This document shows, piece after piece, positions 47,041-58,717 of a stretch of 64,000 nt of DNA. Below the pieces are notes generated by a model. The model made no database searches. It saw only the letters and a list, made by a program, of their open reading frames with translations, and was not told where the DNA came from. A program made the position numbers and the translations under genes. How positions within the stretch are numbered: position 1 is the stretch's first letter; each line of letters begins with the position of its first letter. This DNA is from Apoda limacodes (taxonomy: Eukaryota > Arthropoda > Insecta > Lepidoptera > Limacodidae): contig OX291560.1 in assembly GCA_946406115.1 (NCBI GenBank), positions 7,503,158-7,567,157 on the forward strand, written 5' to 3'.

Positions 47041-47760
47041 AGGGTACCATAGTCAATAAGGCACTCTTATAGTTTCGCCATTTCCGTCTGCTGTGGTCTG
47101 TCTGAGAGACCATTAGTACTAGAAAGCTGAAATTTGGGAAGGCTATACATTTCCGTCTGCTGAGGTCTGTCTGAGAGACCATTAGTACTAGAAAGCTGAA
47201 ATTTGGAAAGGCTATACATTTCCGTCTGCTGTGGTCTGTCTGAGAGACCATTAGTACTAGAAAGCTGAAATTTGGAAAGGCTATACATTTCCGTCTGCTG
47301 TGGTCTGTCTGAGAGACCATTAGTACTAGAAAGCTGAAACTTGAAAAGGCTATACATTTCCGTCTGCTGTGGTCTGTCTGAGAGACCATTAGTACTAGAA
47401 AGCTGAAATTTGGAAAGGCTATACATTTCCGTCTGCTGTGGTCTGTCTGAGAGACCATTAGTACTAGAAAGCTGAAACTTGAAAAGGCTATACATTTCCG
47501 TCTGCTGTGGTCTGTCTGAGTGACCACTAGTACTAGAAAGCTTTAATTTGGAAAGGCTATACATATTAATTAGGCCGCCAAAATACTATTATGGTAAAAT
47601 AAATTGAAAAAAATTTTTTTTTAGATGCACGTAAAGTGTGCTTACACGTGTTGTCACGTTTTTTTCTAGTCAACTCCTTAGTGTGGGGTGTCGTTGGATA
47701 GCTCGTTTAAAAATATTGCGGGTGCGTGAAAGAAGCTAAGTAGGCTTTACAACTTATAAC
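47041..47760 (-). mobile_element. Dispersed repeat, inverted copy hosting a minisatellite
   Basis: On the minus strand it runs 'taagttgtaaagcctactta' (about 47757), 'cacgcaccc', 'gagctatccaacgacacccc' and 'gttgactagaaaaaa'. The 69-bp array follows, then 'ggcgaaactataagagtgcc' and 'tgactatggtaccct' (47041). Except for the array this is the block order of 32085-32595. Confidence 0.65.
47082..47564. repeat. Minisatellite: seven 69-bp units
   Basis: Units start at 47082, 47151, 47220, 47289, 47358, 47427 and 47496. Each reads 'ttccgtctgctgtggtctgt', 'ctgagagaccattagtacta', 'gaaagctgaaatttggaaag' and 'gctatacat', with a few substitutions. Because 69 is a multiple of three, two minus-strand frames (162 and 165 codons) stay open throughout. 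One of them repeats a 23-residue unit containing LSSTNGLSDRPQQTE. The last unit (minus-strand first) is the most diverged. The variant 'gaaacttgaaaag' alternates with 'gaaatttggaaag' at the fourth and sixth units, suggesting a dimeric step in expansion. Confidence 0.9.
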
Positions 47761-47767
47761 AACAAAT

Positions 47768-48015
47768 AACAAAAACCGGCCAAGTGTGAGACGGGCCCGA
47801 GTCGTTTACCATTGTAAAACAGCGCCATCTATTAATTGCTAATCAGCGAAAAAATAACACATTTGTTTGTGGAAACAATTGTCAGAGTTAAGCAACGTTG
47901 GGCTTGGTCAGTAACTGGTCGGAACTTAGCGGCACACTTTTTGTTTGTGTTTGTAAATCACATAAGTGGTGGCAGGCACGGAACCCTCTGTGCGTGAGTC
48001 TGATTCGCACTTTAC
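47768..48015 (+). mobile_element. 'ccggccaagtg' dispersed repeat, degraded
   Basis: 'aaaaccggccaagtgtgaga' at the left and 'cacggaaccctctgtgcgtg', 'agtctgattcgcactt' at the right are inverse-related edges. Between them is unrelated A+T-rich DNA with 'agcgccatctattaattgct'. Confidence 0.45.
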
Positions 48016-48814
48016 TGGAACTTTTAGCTATCTCATCAACAATGTATGTTTAGCTAATTAAAATATCAAATAGTATTTCAATAACATTAGTTTCACTCGA
48101 CATTTCCAGAATATTGTTGCAGAATCCCTAAACTAAAAACTAGAAAAGGATGAGAATTATCGAGAGACTATAACTATAACTAGTCCTCTAACCTTTCAAA
48201 ATATAAATTCAGTTAAAAAATCACTCTGACTATTAAATCTCAGAAGCCCGAGTCAAGATTTCAAAATAAATTTTTCTAAAAAAAACAAACAGATACAATT
48301 AATGCCGTATTTGGTTTAACAAAAAATTATTGACAATTAACTAGTACCTATGTAATTAGGCCTTAAAAGACTCATTTTTTTGTGTTTTAATGAAAGCGCC
48401 CTTAAAGGCCGGTAGCATAGCCGACGGCTGTCAGAGATAAGTTTTTAATTTTTATATTGCTACCTAACTATAGCTATTCGGAATACAGAATATCAACAAG
48501 TGATCAGAAAAACAGACCAAGTGCGAATCGGGCTTACACACTAAGAGTCAAAGATTATCTTTGCTAAGAGTGTTGGATTCGAAACCACCATTCCCATTAC
48601 AGTTAGACACTCAAGAAGCAGATTCTGCCACTACGTCAACAGGTAGTAATCATCCCATACATATCTTATCACTGACAATAAAACGTTTCTAGTTGATGAA
48701 GCATCAAGAAGATAAAAGGCTCAGTCAATGACCTCAGAAACGAAACCAAAAAAGGAACCAAATTCTTCCCTTCAATCACTCATTGCCGAAATTCTTACTT
48801 AGAACAAAAGTCAG
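48016..48814. other. AT-rich non-coding DNA
   Basis: 'cttaaaggccggtag' near 48401 resembles a LINE-type terminus but is too short to assign. No gene seen. Confidence 0.3.
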
Positions 48815-48960
48815 GGGTACTGCAATAGTAATACCTGCGGCCCGCTTTACTGCCGCAGTGGGAGCTCGCTCATAAAACCTGGGGGCGCCTAATGAGGATT
48901 TACGTCCGCTCAGAGACGTATGCGCTAGAAGCCAGGGTAGACAAACTTGCTTTTTGAAAT
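48815..48960. other. G+C-rich island with hairpin
   Basis: About 145 bp much richer in G+C than its surroundings. It contains the stem CTGCGGC/GCCGCAG around a 10-nt loop and 'gaggatttacgtccgctcag'. It directly precedes the SINE at 48972. Both strands have an open frame of about 40 codons. It is probably part of a retroelement I cannot name. Confidence 0.35.
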
Positions 48961-48971
48961 TTGACTATTGA

Positions 48972-49200
48972 CTGCTTTGTGGCTCAGTTAGTAAAAGTGA
49001 CTGTCTGCTGAACCGAGGAGCGCAGGTTAGACCCCCGCACAGGAAATACATTCGTGCTATGAACATTTGTGGTTGTTTTAAATCTGAACGTTTTCAATGT
49101 TACAAGTATTGTATTCGTTATCTATAGTACAATCTTTGCTTCGATTGTGACCAGATGGCGTTTGTGTGATGTTCAGGAATATTTATTTAAAATGAGAATA
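48972..49200 (+). mobile_element. tRNA-derived SINE
   Basis: A box 'gtggctcagttagtaa' (48979), B box 'caggttagacccccgc' (49023), then a body with 'caatctttgcttcgattgtg', 'accagatggcg' and the end 'atatttattta'. It is the same family as 57410-57605. Confidence 0.65.
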
Positions 49201-50470
49201 TTTTGTTTTAATCTAGAGTCACATGACTTATCATAAAAACCAACGCGAAATATTATTGAAAACTTAGGTCAGAGGAGTAACTACTCAGTACTCACAGTCT
49301 CTCGTGAACTCTCATACTTTCCTAGTTTTTAATTTAGGGATTCTGCAATGATTTTTGTCAAATACCGATTGAAACAAATGTTATTGAAAGACTAGATTTA
49401 ATAATTTAAGTACAAATACACTGTTGTTGAAATAGCCAAAAGAATATACTGAATTCTATGCAAAAGTAAGTACACCTATTCTAAACTTTATTCTTAATTT
49501 ATCCAGGAAAGTAAATAGATTCCATTTCATAGAAATATGGAACTGGTAAAACAAAAAATATCTAGTAGTATTCGAAATTCTACATGAAGTAGACACCGTC
49601 CAATATTAGATACATTTAATAAAAATACAACTGTTATGTACCCCTGACAACTCAACATTCACTAACTACAAATTCACCTACCGATGATGTTGTGTCATTT
49701 GCGCCCTTACTTTGTTTTATATTTTGGCTTCACGCTTTATTGTTCAGGGCAGACAATAAAAATACCAGGCCATATTCGAGTAAAACTCGCTTCCTGAGGG
49801 CTCCGTATCTAAATTCATTTTTTGAAATTCAAACTTTAAAGATTTTTCTTTTATTTTGTGTGAGAAACACTTATCAACGCAAATAAAGCACCAATCCAGA
49901 ATCGTTACCAGAAAGTCTTAAAACGATGCAAGCATTTAGCAAATGTTCATGGTTTACATTACAATCAGTAAAGACAACAGTATTTGAACAGTAACTTTTA
50001 GGAAAACAAAGGAAGTCACAACCCTAATTTAATACATAGTGTATTTACAGTCAATACTAATATATCAGGGGAAACAAACGCATAGAAAGTAATGCCATAG
50101 TAAAAATAGAAAAGTAGTAAAAGTACGTAACGTGGCTTGTGTTTACGCCAATGAGTCATACAGACTGTCTATATGAAGAAGGTTTTGCCTCAGCTATTAT
50201 TTGCCCCACTGCTTGGCCACAGAGGGCTTGCCTTAGAGAAAGAGGCTTATAAATATTGTATATAACAAGAAGTTACCGGACCCATGTCAATGCACTAAAA
50301 TTTTAGTGAATGTATACAAAGAGTATAAATGTAACATAAATGCCCATATACCATTTAACTATGACATTATATCTACACCTTATTTGGGTGAGATTAGTAG
50401 GTATAATGACTCATAAAATCTCACCAACAGTTCCTTCCTCCCAATTTAAGTTATGTGAATACCCGCCTGC
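49201..50470. other. AT-rich non-coding DNA
   Basis: Frames at 49692-49886 and 50340-50470 are not supported. A LINE-tail-like phrase ('ccccactgcttggccacaga') is near 50203. Confidence 0.35.
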
Positions 50471-50618
50471 AGCTTCATTACGCAAGGTCCAGTCAAGCAA
50501 ATGGCAGCCGGCAGCATATTTATTCAAAGCCCTTAGCCTAGACGAGTGGGTAACGGACAACATCAGTCACAATTTAAACAAAAATACGCTGCTGGCCGAT
50601 TTGATCCGGACTCCATAG
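50471..50618 (+). CDS. Candidate terminal exon, unidentified
   Basis: After an acceptor-like 'acccgcctgCAG' (ending 50476) a plus-strand frame runs to TAG at 50616-50618. It reads SSKWQPAAYLFKALSLDEWV, a short Asp/Asn/His-bearing stretch and LLADLIRTP. It is richer in G+C than its surroundings. An AATAAA at 50723-50728 lies about 105 nt after the stop. There is no matching upstream exon in view and no recognised domain. The ATG at 50340 and the Met-led reading have no support. It could equally be a repeat fragment. Confidence 0.25.
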
Positions 50619-51954
50619 CTCCGTACTAGCTTCGTTACTCTTCAAGTAGCGTCGACATCAAAATCATATTTAATTAACGTAATATAATATTGTCGTTTTA
50701 ATTCCGCTGAAGTTTTGGAATTAATAAAACACTTAAAAATCTCAATTGCAATATGTAAGTTTTAAAAAGTGTTGACTTTTATACGAGATAATTTAAAATT
50801 GCCTTAGTACAGTATAGACTCGACTTAGACCTTTATTAAGTTTAAAATATATATTAAAGATTATTCAGTTAAACTAAACGATAAATTCAATTGAGCTGTA
50901 ATTTACACAAAAACCGGTACTTACATTGTTGTAAGTATATAGGTACATATGTTTTTATTTATAAAGTTATGGTTTCAATCCCCAGACGGGAGTAATCAGC
51001 GGCTGGATACATATTCAGATGTGTGGGACAACCTCTTTTAACCACCCAGTTTAATCTTACATTTCCGATGCTGAACCAATTTCCTCAACACAAACATTAG
51101 AAACAATACAATATATCAATTAAGGTGGCTTTGCATGTGTTTCATCAATCACCAATTTAAGAAAAAAATGGTAAAATGAAAGACTCAAGATACTAATATA
51201 CCCCCTTTGCTAATCCTCAACTAAAACATATATAAGAAGTACCTTAGTCAAAATTGAAACTGTTTAAACCAAATCAAAAATTAAAAAAAAAATTAACATA
51301 CTATTCTAATACTTTTATATTTTTTTGCAAACCCTACTTTCGTGGAAAGTAATAAGTCGGTAAAAATGTGCATACAATGCAGGTATATTTGAAATGCAAA
51401 GTGCACGCACTGAGAGGTCACTCAGGCCGTCACTCACACAGAACATGCACCATTACTGCACCGTCCGCTCTCCCGTGGGTTGCAATTTACTGACGCCCTC
51501 ATATTTAAAGGTCAAGAAAACTACCATTATAGAAAATAAATTTTAAAATGAGGTAAATTTTTTTTTACGTCACTTACACGTAAATTGTGTCATTACGTGC
51601 ACATGCAAAGCTGTAGCATCACCTGGAATCTGTAGGATACCCAACTCTGCAACAACTTACAGCAGGAGCTCACTGGAATTGTCCCAATGAATAGGTTATT
51701 GACGGATTGTGATAATGATGGAGCATGAAAAACAAACTAGGATAAAGAAAGATGGGCGTTTTGGTTCCCTAATATCAATTGCAACCAATAAAAATATTTT
51801 TATACTGTTTGACTGGTCTTACTATATAGAACAATAATTTTTATGGAGGATAGTATGTCCAAAATTTAGATATATACAACCTTATTATCACTTTTATAGT
51901 ATAAGACCATTTAATCCAAACTCCAAACTAAGTAATATATATTGTTTATTTGTT
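50619..51954. other. AT-rich non-coding DNA
   Basis: 51400-51510 is G+C-richer ('ggtcactcaggccgtcactc', 'ctgcaccgtccgctctcccg') and may be a repeat. A weak B-box-like 'ggtttcaatccccag' is near 50971. Confidence 0.35.
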
Positions 51955-52171
51955 ATTGCTTAACGTCGCTGCGGACCAACTAATTGAGCTAGTTTTTAGT
52001 ACAGAGATTTTTAAAGGATCTTCTTATCCTGGAAAATCTAAAAATTCCAGCAGAAAAAGCTTTAAACGAATTCCACGTGAGACAACTATAACTTCATCTA
52101 TAGCTTGCTATAGCTCACTTTCGTAATATTAATAAGGACTTGCCGTAGAAAGAAACGGGCAAAAGTTAGTT
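51955..52171 (+). mobile_element. Helitron-like element, degraded
   Basis: 'tctatagcttgctatagctc', 'aataaggacttgccgtagaa' and 'acgggcaaaagttag' are in family order. The CTAG has become TTAG. Confidence 0.5.
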
Positions 52172-53651
52172 TTTATAGGTATGAATTATTTTTATTGCTT
52201 GCAATTGGATATCGGGTACAATCTTTCGTAAATTTGGCCCATCCTTGTTCTAAGCTACTTTCACTCGTTCGATCGATGCTAAATTTTGGTACACAGTACA
52301 ACCGTTTATGGCAAATTACTGTATAAGGAAATAAAATTGAAGAAATGAATAAACACGTTCCTATGAGGGCTTCTTAAATTCTTAATTTATATTTATATTA
52401 CCAATATTTTTTTGTTGGCAGGTGCAGTCTAATAGAATTAGTAAATAAACAAGCCAATATTTATTTACTTTGAAACACGGCACTGTATTTTAATGCTTAT
52501 TAACATAAAAAGAAAGCCAGCTTCAAAATAAAACAAACAATGACACGATTATTGCATAAAAATTATGCAAAAACAATAAGCCTGAAACTCGTCACATGTC
52601 AAAGTATTTAACAAACTCGTTACACAACTCGTTATACAAATAAGACAAAAAAAATAATTGTCCACATTAATAATTCCCATTGAAACGGGTCTTTTCGTTG
52701 TCTTGGGGACACTTCGAAAGTGCTATCGACGAGACTCGTTGCCCCCAATCTACATGTAAAGTGTGGGGCATAAAGGAAATTTACATTTGTACAAAAAACC
52801 TCTTTTGTCACTGAAATGAGTCATATGTGGGGACAGCGTGAAAACATCGGTCGACGGCCTAAGCAATATATGTGACTTCGAGTCTGGTCGTCGTATTTGA
52901 CACTGATGATTTGTAATCGTGAGTTATTTTCTTGACTTCATACAAAAATCCACTTTTTTTTTTCAAATTTCCCATTTTTTCGGGAAAATTTTCCAATATC
53001 GGCCAACAAATTTTTTTTAAATAAAATTTAATTTTTATTTATATAAATTCAAGATGTTTCTTGAGTTTAAACTTTGCGTGTTTATTTAAACATTAATCAG
53101 ACTAAATAATTTAAAAACGGTTATGTTCAGTTGAAAAACATAGTTGCAAAACAAACCAGTTTTTTCATTAAAATTTTATTGTGAGATCCGTGAGTTTCAA
53201 CAATTTATCTAGAAAAACTGGAAAACAGCAAACATTTCTTCTATACATATATATAAAGTAAACTGTCTAACAGATATATCAATGTAAAGTCCAAATTACA
53301 AGTTACTTGAGATTTTGCACAAAAGTTCCTATAATAACTTAGGCGAGTGAAAAAGTTTTCGAAAAATTATCCCTTGAGGGTTTCAGTTTAGGCAGAAACT
53401 TGTCAATTCTGAAGCTAAATGCATAAACATTGGTATTTGGTACTTGTTCAAAATAAGATTAACGTGTTTCCCTTTTTTCGAAAAATCATCCCCTAGAAGG
53501 CAAAATAGGGGACGAAAGTTTGTAGGTATGATTTTTTTAGGTAAGACCATTAACTTTTACAAGGTTTATTTGTTTTTAAAGTACACGTAGATGAAGGCGC
53601 AAGAATAGTCCATAAATGTCTATGATAGTCAATTAAATATTTGAGCAAACA
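52172..53651. other. AT-rich non-coding DNA with degraded repeats
   Basis: 53340-53540 contains two 'tcgaaaaat.atcccct/ttgag' phrases related to 28800-28850. Otherwise nothing assigned. Confidence 0.35.
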
Positions 53652-53735
53652 CTAGCTTTTGTCAGCGGCTCCATCCACGCTAAATTTGTTTATCGGCGTG
53701 GGATCTCTACAGCAACTCCTTGATTATAGTTAAGA
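53652..53735 (-). mobile_element. Helitron-like 3' end
   Basis: 'actagcttttgtcagcggct' is the inverted CTAG terminus, followed by 'atcggcgtgggatctctac' and 'aactccttgatta'. It is truncated at its 5' side. Confidence 0.55.
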
Positions 53736-54142
53736 TGCTAAACTTAAAAAACAAATAGACTTTACATACAGCAAGGTAAAAATAAAAAAAACTGGGTACA
53801 CGCTAAACCGGGACGAATTTTATGCATCACATAAATTGCTCGTTCTTTACGATAGCGTTGCAAGCAATGACAGCAACCGGCATCTACAAACAGGCTCCAA
53901 ACTAAGATATTTGTTTCTGTCTCATTGGTGTCGTCTGACTGGAGACATGTTTGGACGTCTTCAAAGCTAACACAGTAAATCCTTATGGAAAGTTAACTGT
54001 GCCCTGCGGTAATACTCGATTGGGACAAAGATTATCCTGTGTTTACCTTGGACATGATCTGCCGGGTGCCAATTTATATACGAAATTAAATCAAGCTACA
54101 AATACCCAAACACCGTAACAAAACCTCAACATGTTTAATACT

Positions 54143-54190
54143 AGCTTTTGCTAGCGGTTCCGAAATTCGGTTATCTCTGTTATGCCTGCC
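54143..54190 (-). mobile_element. Helitron-like 3' end stub
   Basis: 'actagcttttgctagcggtt' then 'ccgaaattcggttatc'. Only the terminal ~45 bp are recognisable. Confidence 0.45.
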
Positions 54191-55486
54191 GATCTGCCAA
54201 AAAATTGATCTATCAATCAATGATTTCAATTAATAATAAACAATAAAACTAACAGCACAATAAATGTATGAAAAAATCTGATTTGAATTCAGCTGAATTT
54301 AAGAAAGATTAGGGCTGGGTTGCACCAACTAACTTTAACGATAAAAAATAGCTGACAGCTCGTTGCAAAAAATGGAGTGCATGCAGCATCTGTCAATTGT
54401 TAAATTACGTCATAACTTTAGCGTTAGCAATTAACAGACGAGAATGACTGGTTATGGGCAAAGTTACAATTGACAAGCCGCTAAATGATAATAAAATGAG
54501 GTAATTAATGTAAAATACAACAAATTTGAGATAACTGATGTTTTGAATATAATGTAGGTAGCATTGCTAATGAAATAAACTTATTTAAATTGTTATTTTT
54601 AAATATTTATGTATCGCACAGAATTGTAATAATACTGGTATAGTATTATATAACCTGTGATAAATATAATTGTAGATAATAGCGTTACTGCAGGTTCTAC
54701 TTGGTATTATAACTTATAAATTTGTTAAAGCCTAGTCGTAATAGTTATTTAAACTTTTACAAAAAACATTCTTTTGATAGCACTAAAACACAAAGTATCT
54801 ATATTTATTCCTTTTTTTTTTTAATATTATAATGGGCTCGCACGGTCATAGCAGACCATTTATGCATTTGCCAGAGTCAAAGTCAATTATATTATATCGT
54901 ATCGTGGCGCGGCCATTACCGCGCGTCCTCGTTTTCAAGTCCCAAGATTGGGCGGGAGATTTGGTGTGGATCCTCAGACATTGCGCGTCATGTCCTGCTT
55001 ATTTCTTCATAATTCACTATTCATGAGCCTTCGCTGCACAATTCTAAACACGCTTTCGTAAAACATTGCTAAAATATATACACCGAAAGTCACTAAATGA
55101 ATTTAGGAAAATTAAACAGAAAAAAACACCACTCCTTCTTAAGATTCGCGCCAAAACTCCTATTTATTTCTTGTTTACCAATGAAAACATCAACAGAGGT
55201 ACAATATAGCTGCACTACTCATGCATGCTTAGTAACATATCGCGTCATCATTATCTTTGCTCAAGCAACAGTGGCTCATAATGTACACTAAAATTAAGGA
55301 CTGTTTTGTATTGTTGGCAGCTTCGCACAATTTTTATTTATTCATTGTGGAAGCCATGGATTCAAGTCCTTTAGCCTAGCAAAACACGTAACAATAGCAT
55401 TTACAACTTGTAGGATGGTGCAACCCAAATTGGTGAATTGAACTGTTAAAGTAAAAATAATTGTCATAGTTATTTTTAACAATTAC
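54191..55486. other. AT-rich non-coding DNA with a short G+C-rich patch
   Basis: 54895-54990 is strongly richer in G+C ('gtggcgcggccattaccgcg'). A 64-codon frame (54832-55026) crosses it but has no recognisable feature, and the minus strand is closed. Confidence 0.35.
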
Positions 55487-55705
55487 TTTAACAATAACAA
55501 AATAATCACGTTTGTCGTACGGGTGCCCCCTTAAATATTTATTTTATTCTGTTTTTTAGTATTTGTTGTTATAGCGGCAACAGAAATACATTTTCTTGAA
55601 AATTTCAACTGTCTAACCATCACGGTTCATGAGATACAGCCTGGTGACAGACGGACGGACGGACGGATGGACAGCGAAGTCTTAGTAATAGGGATCCGCT
55701 AATTA
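55487..55705 (+). mobile_element. Dispersed repeat, plus copy of 21486-21770
   Basis: It contains 'gtttgtcgtacgggtgcccc', 'tttgttgttatagcggcaac', 'ggttcatgagatacagcctg', a (GGAC)n run (55653-55668) and 'agcgaagtcttagtaatagg'. The inverted copy has the same block order. Confidence 0.65.
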
Positions 55706-57409
55706 CCCTTTGTAAGATAGACTTATAAAGTCCTAGTACATCAATCTTACAAACACACAAAATCCTTATAGAATTAAGAAATACAATATAAATAAATACA
55801 TAAACAGAAAAAAAATATCTTCCTTCATGACTCCCTGAGGGTTACAGTCTTTGAAAAAATATATCATGCATGTACATGCTATATCTATGGCTACATCATC
55901 TGATTATTACATACATCATCTGATGGCTACATCATCTGATACTAATATACATTTCACAAATATGAAAAAATGAAGGGCGGTAAGGAGTAAATTACTATAA
56001 ACTAGAGCAGTGTCGGATACATGGGGGGGTCATGATAAACTACAGATGGCACTTTTGAACATACTTGATAGAATAGATAGAGACAGAGCGCCCGTGGTGC
56101 ATTCACTGACATAATTGATCATAAATTCCGATTTGCCTTGAGGAAAGAAAGTTAACAAACAAAAGCACGTGAGAGTTATTAAGGTCTTAGCACAAACTTT
56201 ACCAGCACGTAATGACACTAATTACGAGAAGTGTAATGAAAAAAGATTTATCTAATTATTCTGGATCGAGGTTAATTTGTTGACTGCATCTTTGCTATGA
56301 TAATATATTTATTTGCATTTACTATAATTTAATACATTTTTACAATATAACATTGACATAATAGGTATTCATTTAACATAATCTTAACAACTAGGTAATT
56401 AAGTAATAAAAATAAAAAAAATAAAAATTAAGCTTAAATATTGCCATCACAATCGTGTCATTAAATCCATAGCATCTGCACAAAAAAGCTATTTCTATGC
56501 AATTTCAATTATTTATAGGAAACAAATAAACCTTTTGGTATAAATTAGATTTTACTATAAATATAAACCGATACGCAGATGGCTGTCTGTCCGTCCGTCC
56601 GTCCGAAGACATTGTCTATCCAACAAGCGACGTACGATATTTTAACAAAGCTGAACTTTATTTAAATAAATTATATTGTACTAAAAGCGCATGCGGTTTG
56701 TGAATTTACTAGTGCTGCCATTACTGAGTCTGCTAAATGTTTTTCGGACTTTACGAGATATCCATTCATCATAAAGGTGGCTACTTTACTTGATGGGAAC
56801 AGCGGTTTAAGCGTGAAGAAGTAACAGACAGATAGACAGAACCAGTGTTGCAGTGATGGACTGTCCACCTGTCACGCAGGATCACAGTGCTTGGTGAAAA
56901 TGGTGAAAAGAGGTTGTCCTCTTACATTATGATGGGCGTGTTCTTCCAGCCACTGGTTAACCCCTTTGGGGAATAAAAACTGTGACTATATATATATATA
57001 CATGTAAATGTATTGTAGGGGACAAACATAATATATACATAACATGAAAAACTGGCATATTTATTTTATTTCGATAAAAAATTCACGCCGTAGATACAAG
57101 AATGACACTTAGTAATTATATTTGTATTACATCTAAATTAAAATAGAACGCGTTATCATCAGCTCTACATAGATCCACCTGTCGAGCCGAGGCACTCAAT
57201 CATGCGGTGTATGCGACGCGCTTTGTTACGGCATGCGCGTGCGCAGCCGCATGCGCGCTGCTAACGACGATGTCCGACGGCACAAGTCGTTACTGACTGA
57301 CGTACAGTGCTGCCTAGTAGGTCTGACCCAGGAAATTGTTATAGATTTTTTAAGTAAACGTTATCTAGGCACAAAAAAATTTAAGACTTTTGTTAACCAT
57401 TTTATTAAG
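55706..57409. other. AT-rich non-coding DNA
   Basis: It holds a short 'ctacatcatctgat' tandem (55885-55940), a (GTCC)n run (56587-56604), a (TA)n run (56983-57000) and a CpG-rich island (57175-57320). Frames here are unsupported. Confidence 0.35.
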
Positions 57410-57605
57410 TCGGCTCCGTGGCTCAGTGGGTAATGACCCGACTGCTGAATCGAGGGGAGCGGGTTCGATTCCCACACAAGACAAACATTTATTATTTGTG
57501 TTTGTCTTGAGTCTGGGTGTTTTTTATGCGTGATATGTTATCCATAGCACAAGCTTTGCTTAGTTTGAGGCCAGACGGCGCTGTGTGTAATGTCCAAAAA
57601 ATATA
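57410..57605 (+). mobile_element. tRNA-derived SINE, well preserved head
   Basis: A box 'gtggctcagtgggtaa' (57418), B box 'gcgggttcgattcccac' (57459), 41 bp apart. It continues 'acaaacatttattatttgtg', 'gagtctgggtgt', 'cacaagctttgcttagtttg' and 'atatatttata'. Its tail is related to 32937-33080 and its body to 48972-49200. Confidence 0.75.
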
Positions 57606-57890
57606 TTTATAACTATTATTTTTTATTAAGATCAGTTTTGTTTACAAAAAGCTTTTACCTTGCCTTTACTGGCTTCGTCATCGATACCTAAGTAATATTC
57701 TAGTTGAGAAAATTAAGGTAAAGCCCACCTTACTTCAAGTAACTACCTTCAGTTTGGTAACTTAAGTAAGCACCTACTCATAAATTGCTAGTTTCCTTTA
57801 AGTAAAGCACCAATGTAGGTACTTCAGAGCTCAACAATTTTTTAAACGTGGTTCCCACCATGGACCTTAATTCATACTAGTCCATACTAA

Positions 57891-58082
57891 TATTAGAAAT
57901 GCGAAAGTAACTCTGTTTGTATGTCTATCTGTTACCTCTTTACCCTTAACCCCTGTATCGATTAAGATGAAATTTGGCATGGAGATAGTTTGAGTCCCTA
58001 GATAAGACATAGGCTACTTGAAAACGTCAACAGTGAGGAGTAGCCGTTGAAATTCTACACCGATACCGCGGGCAAAAGCTAG
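57891..58082 (+). mobile_element. Helitron-like element, internally shortened
   Basis: It starts TCCATACTAATATTAGAAAT and ends 'ataccgcgggcaaaagCTAG' before T. It lacks the 'aaccgaatttaggg' block present in 40337-40583, a deletion of about 50 bp near the 3' end. Confidence 0.65.
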
Positions 58083-58717
58083 TTAAATATATAGTATACA
58101 TCAATAATTTCCGAAATGTCTATGAAGGAACTACATTATTAATTTTTCTTTACTTCTTCAAGTGTATAGACATAGGAAGGTTAAAAAAAATCTATTTCAA
58201 CTTAGAAAGGTTAAGTCAAGTTAACAATATTTCATGTTTCTATTGAGAATGGCTGACAAGAAGCTCAGTAGCAGGTTAGGTACTACGTTTCAAAAATAAC
58301 AATGTACACTGTAATCATCATGGAAGTCGATGATTTTAATCGACATGTATTATATATTAAGGCCCAGTTGTTTACTCGTATAAATGCGAATAAAAACCGA
58401 TTCTAAGCTGATCTCGAACGCTGGCCCGCGATGCTCAGAATTCACGCCAAAAACTAGGGAATGCAACAATGGTCGGGTAGTTACGAGTCTTTTCGTTATC
58501 TGTGCATTAGGCGACAATTTTAAAGCTCTTATGTTGACTGGAATATTGAATAAGTGATGATAAAATTTTGTTCTTCTTGCAGACAGAATTTTTCAGTTTT
58601 TAGGGTTCAGTAGGAAGCTTTATTAAATTGTTCGTTCCTTCCGTCCGTCTATACCTGTATGTCGAAGCCACTGACGTAGAGACTGAACAGCGCATATCCT
58701 GGACAGCTGAGAACGTA
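58083..58717. other. AT-rich non-coding DNA
   Basis: 58600-58665 holds a 'tttagggttcag' plus 'ccttccgtccgtct' stub of the dispersed 'ggttccgta' family. No gene seen. Confidence 0.35.

Noticed and set aside
47039..47564. Two long minus-strand frames (162 and 165 codons) as a repeat protein gene
   Set aside because: Both arise because the 69-bp unit is a multiple of three. They share the same DNA in two phases, and the flanks are a dispersed non-coding repeat.
47082..47564. Possible CRISPR array
   Set aside because: The whole 69-bp unit repeats with no unique spacers, and the genome is animal.
57410..57485. Genuine tRNA gene
   Set aside because: A and B boxes are present, but a cloverleaf with acceptor and anticodon stems does not form, and the sequence continues into a SINE body.
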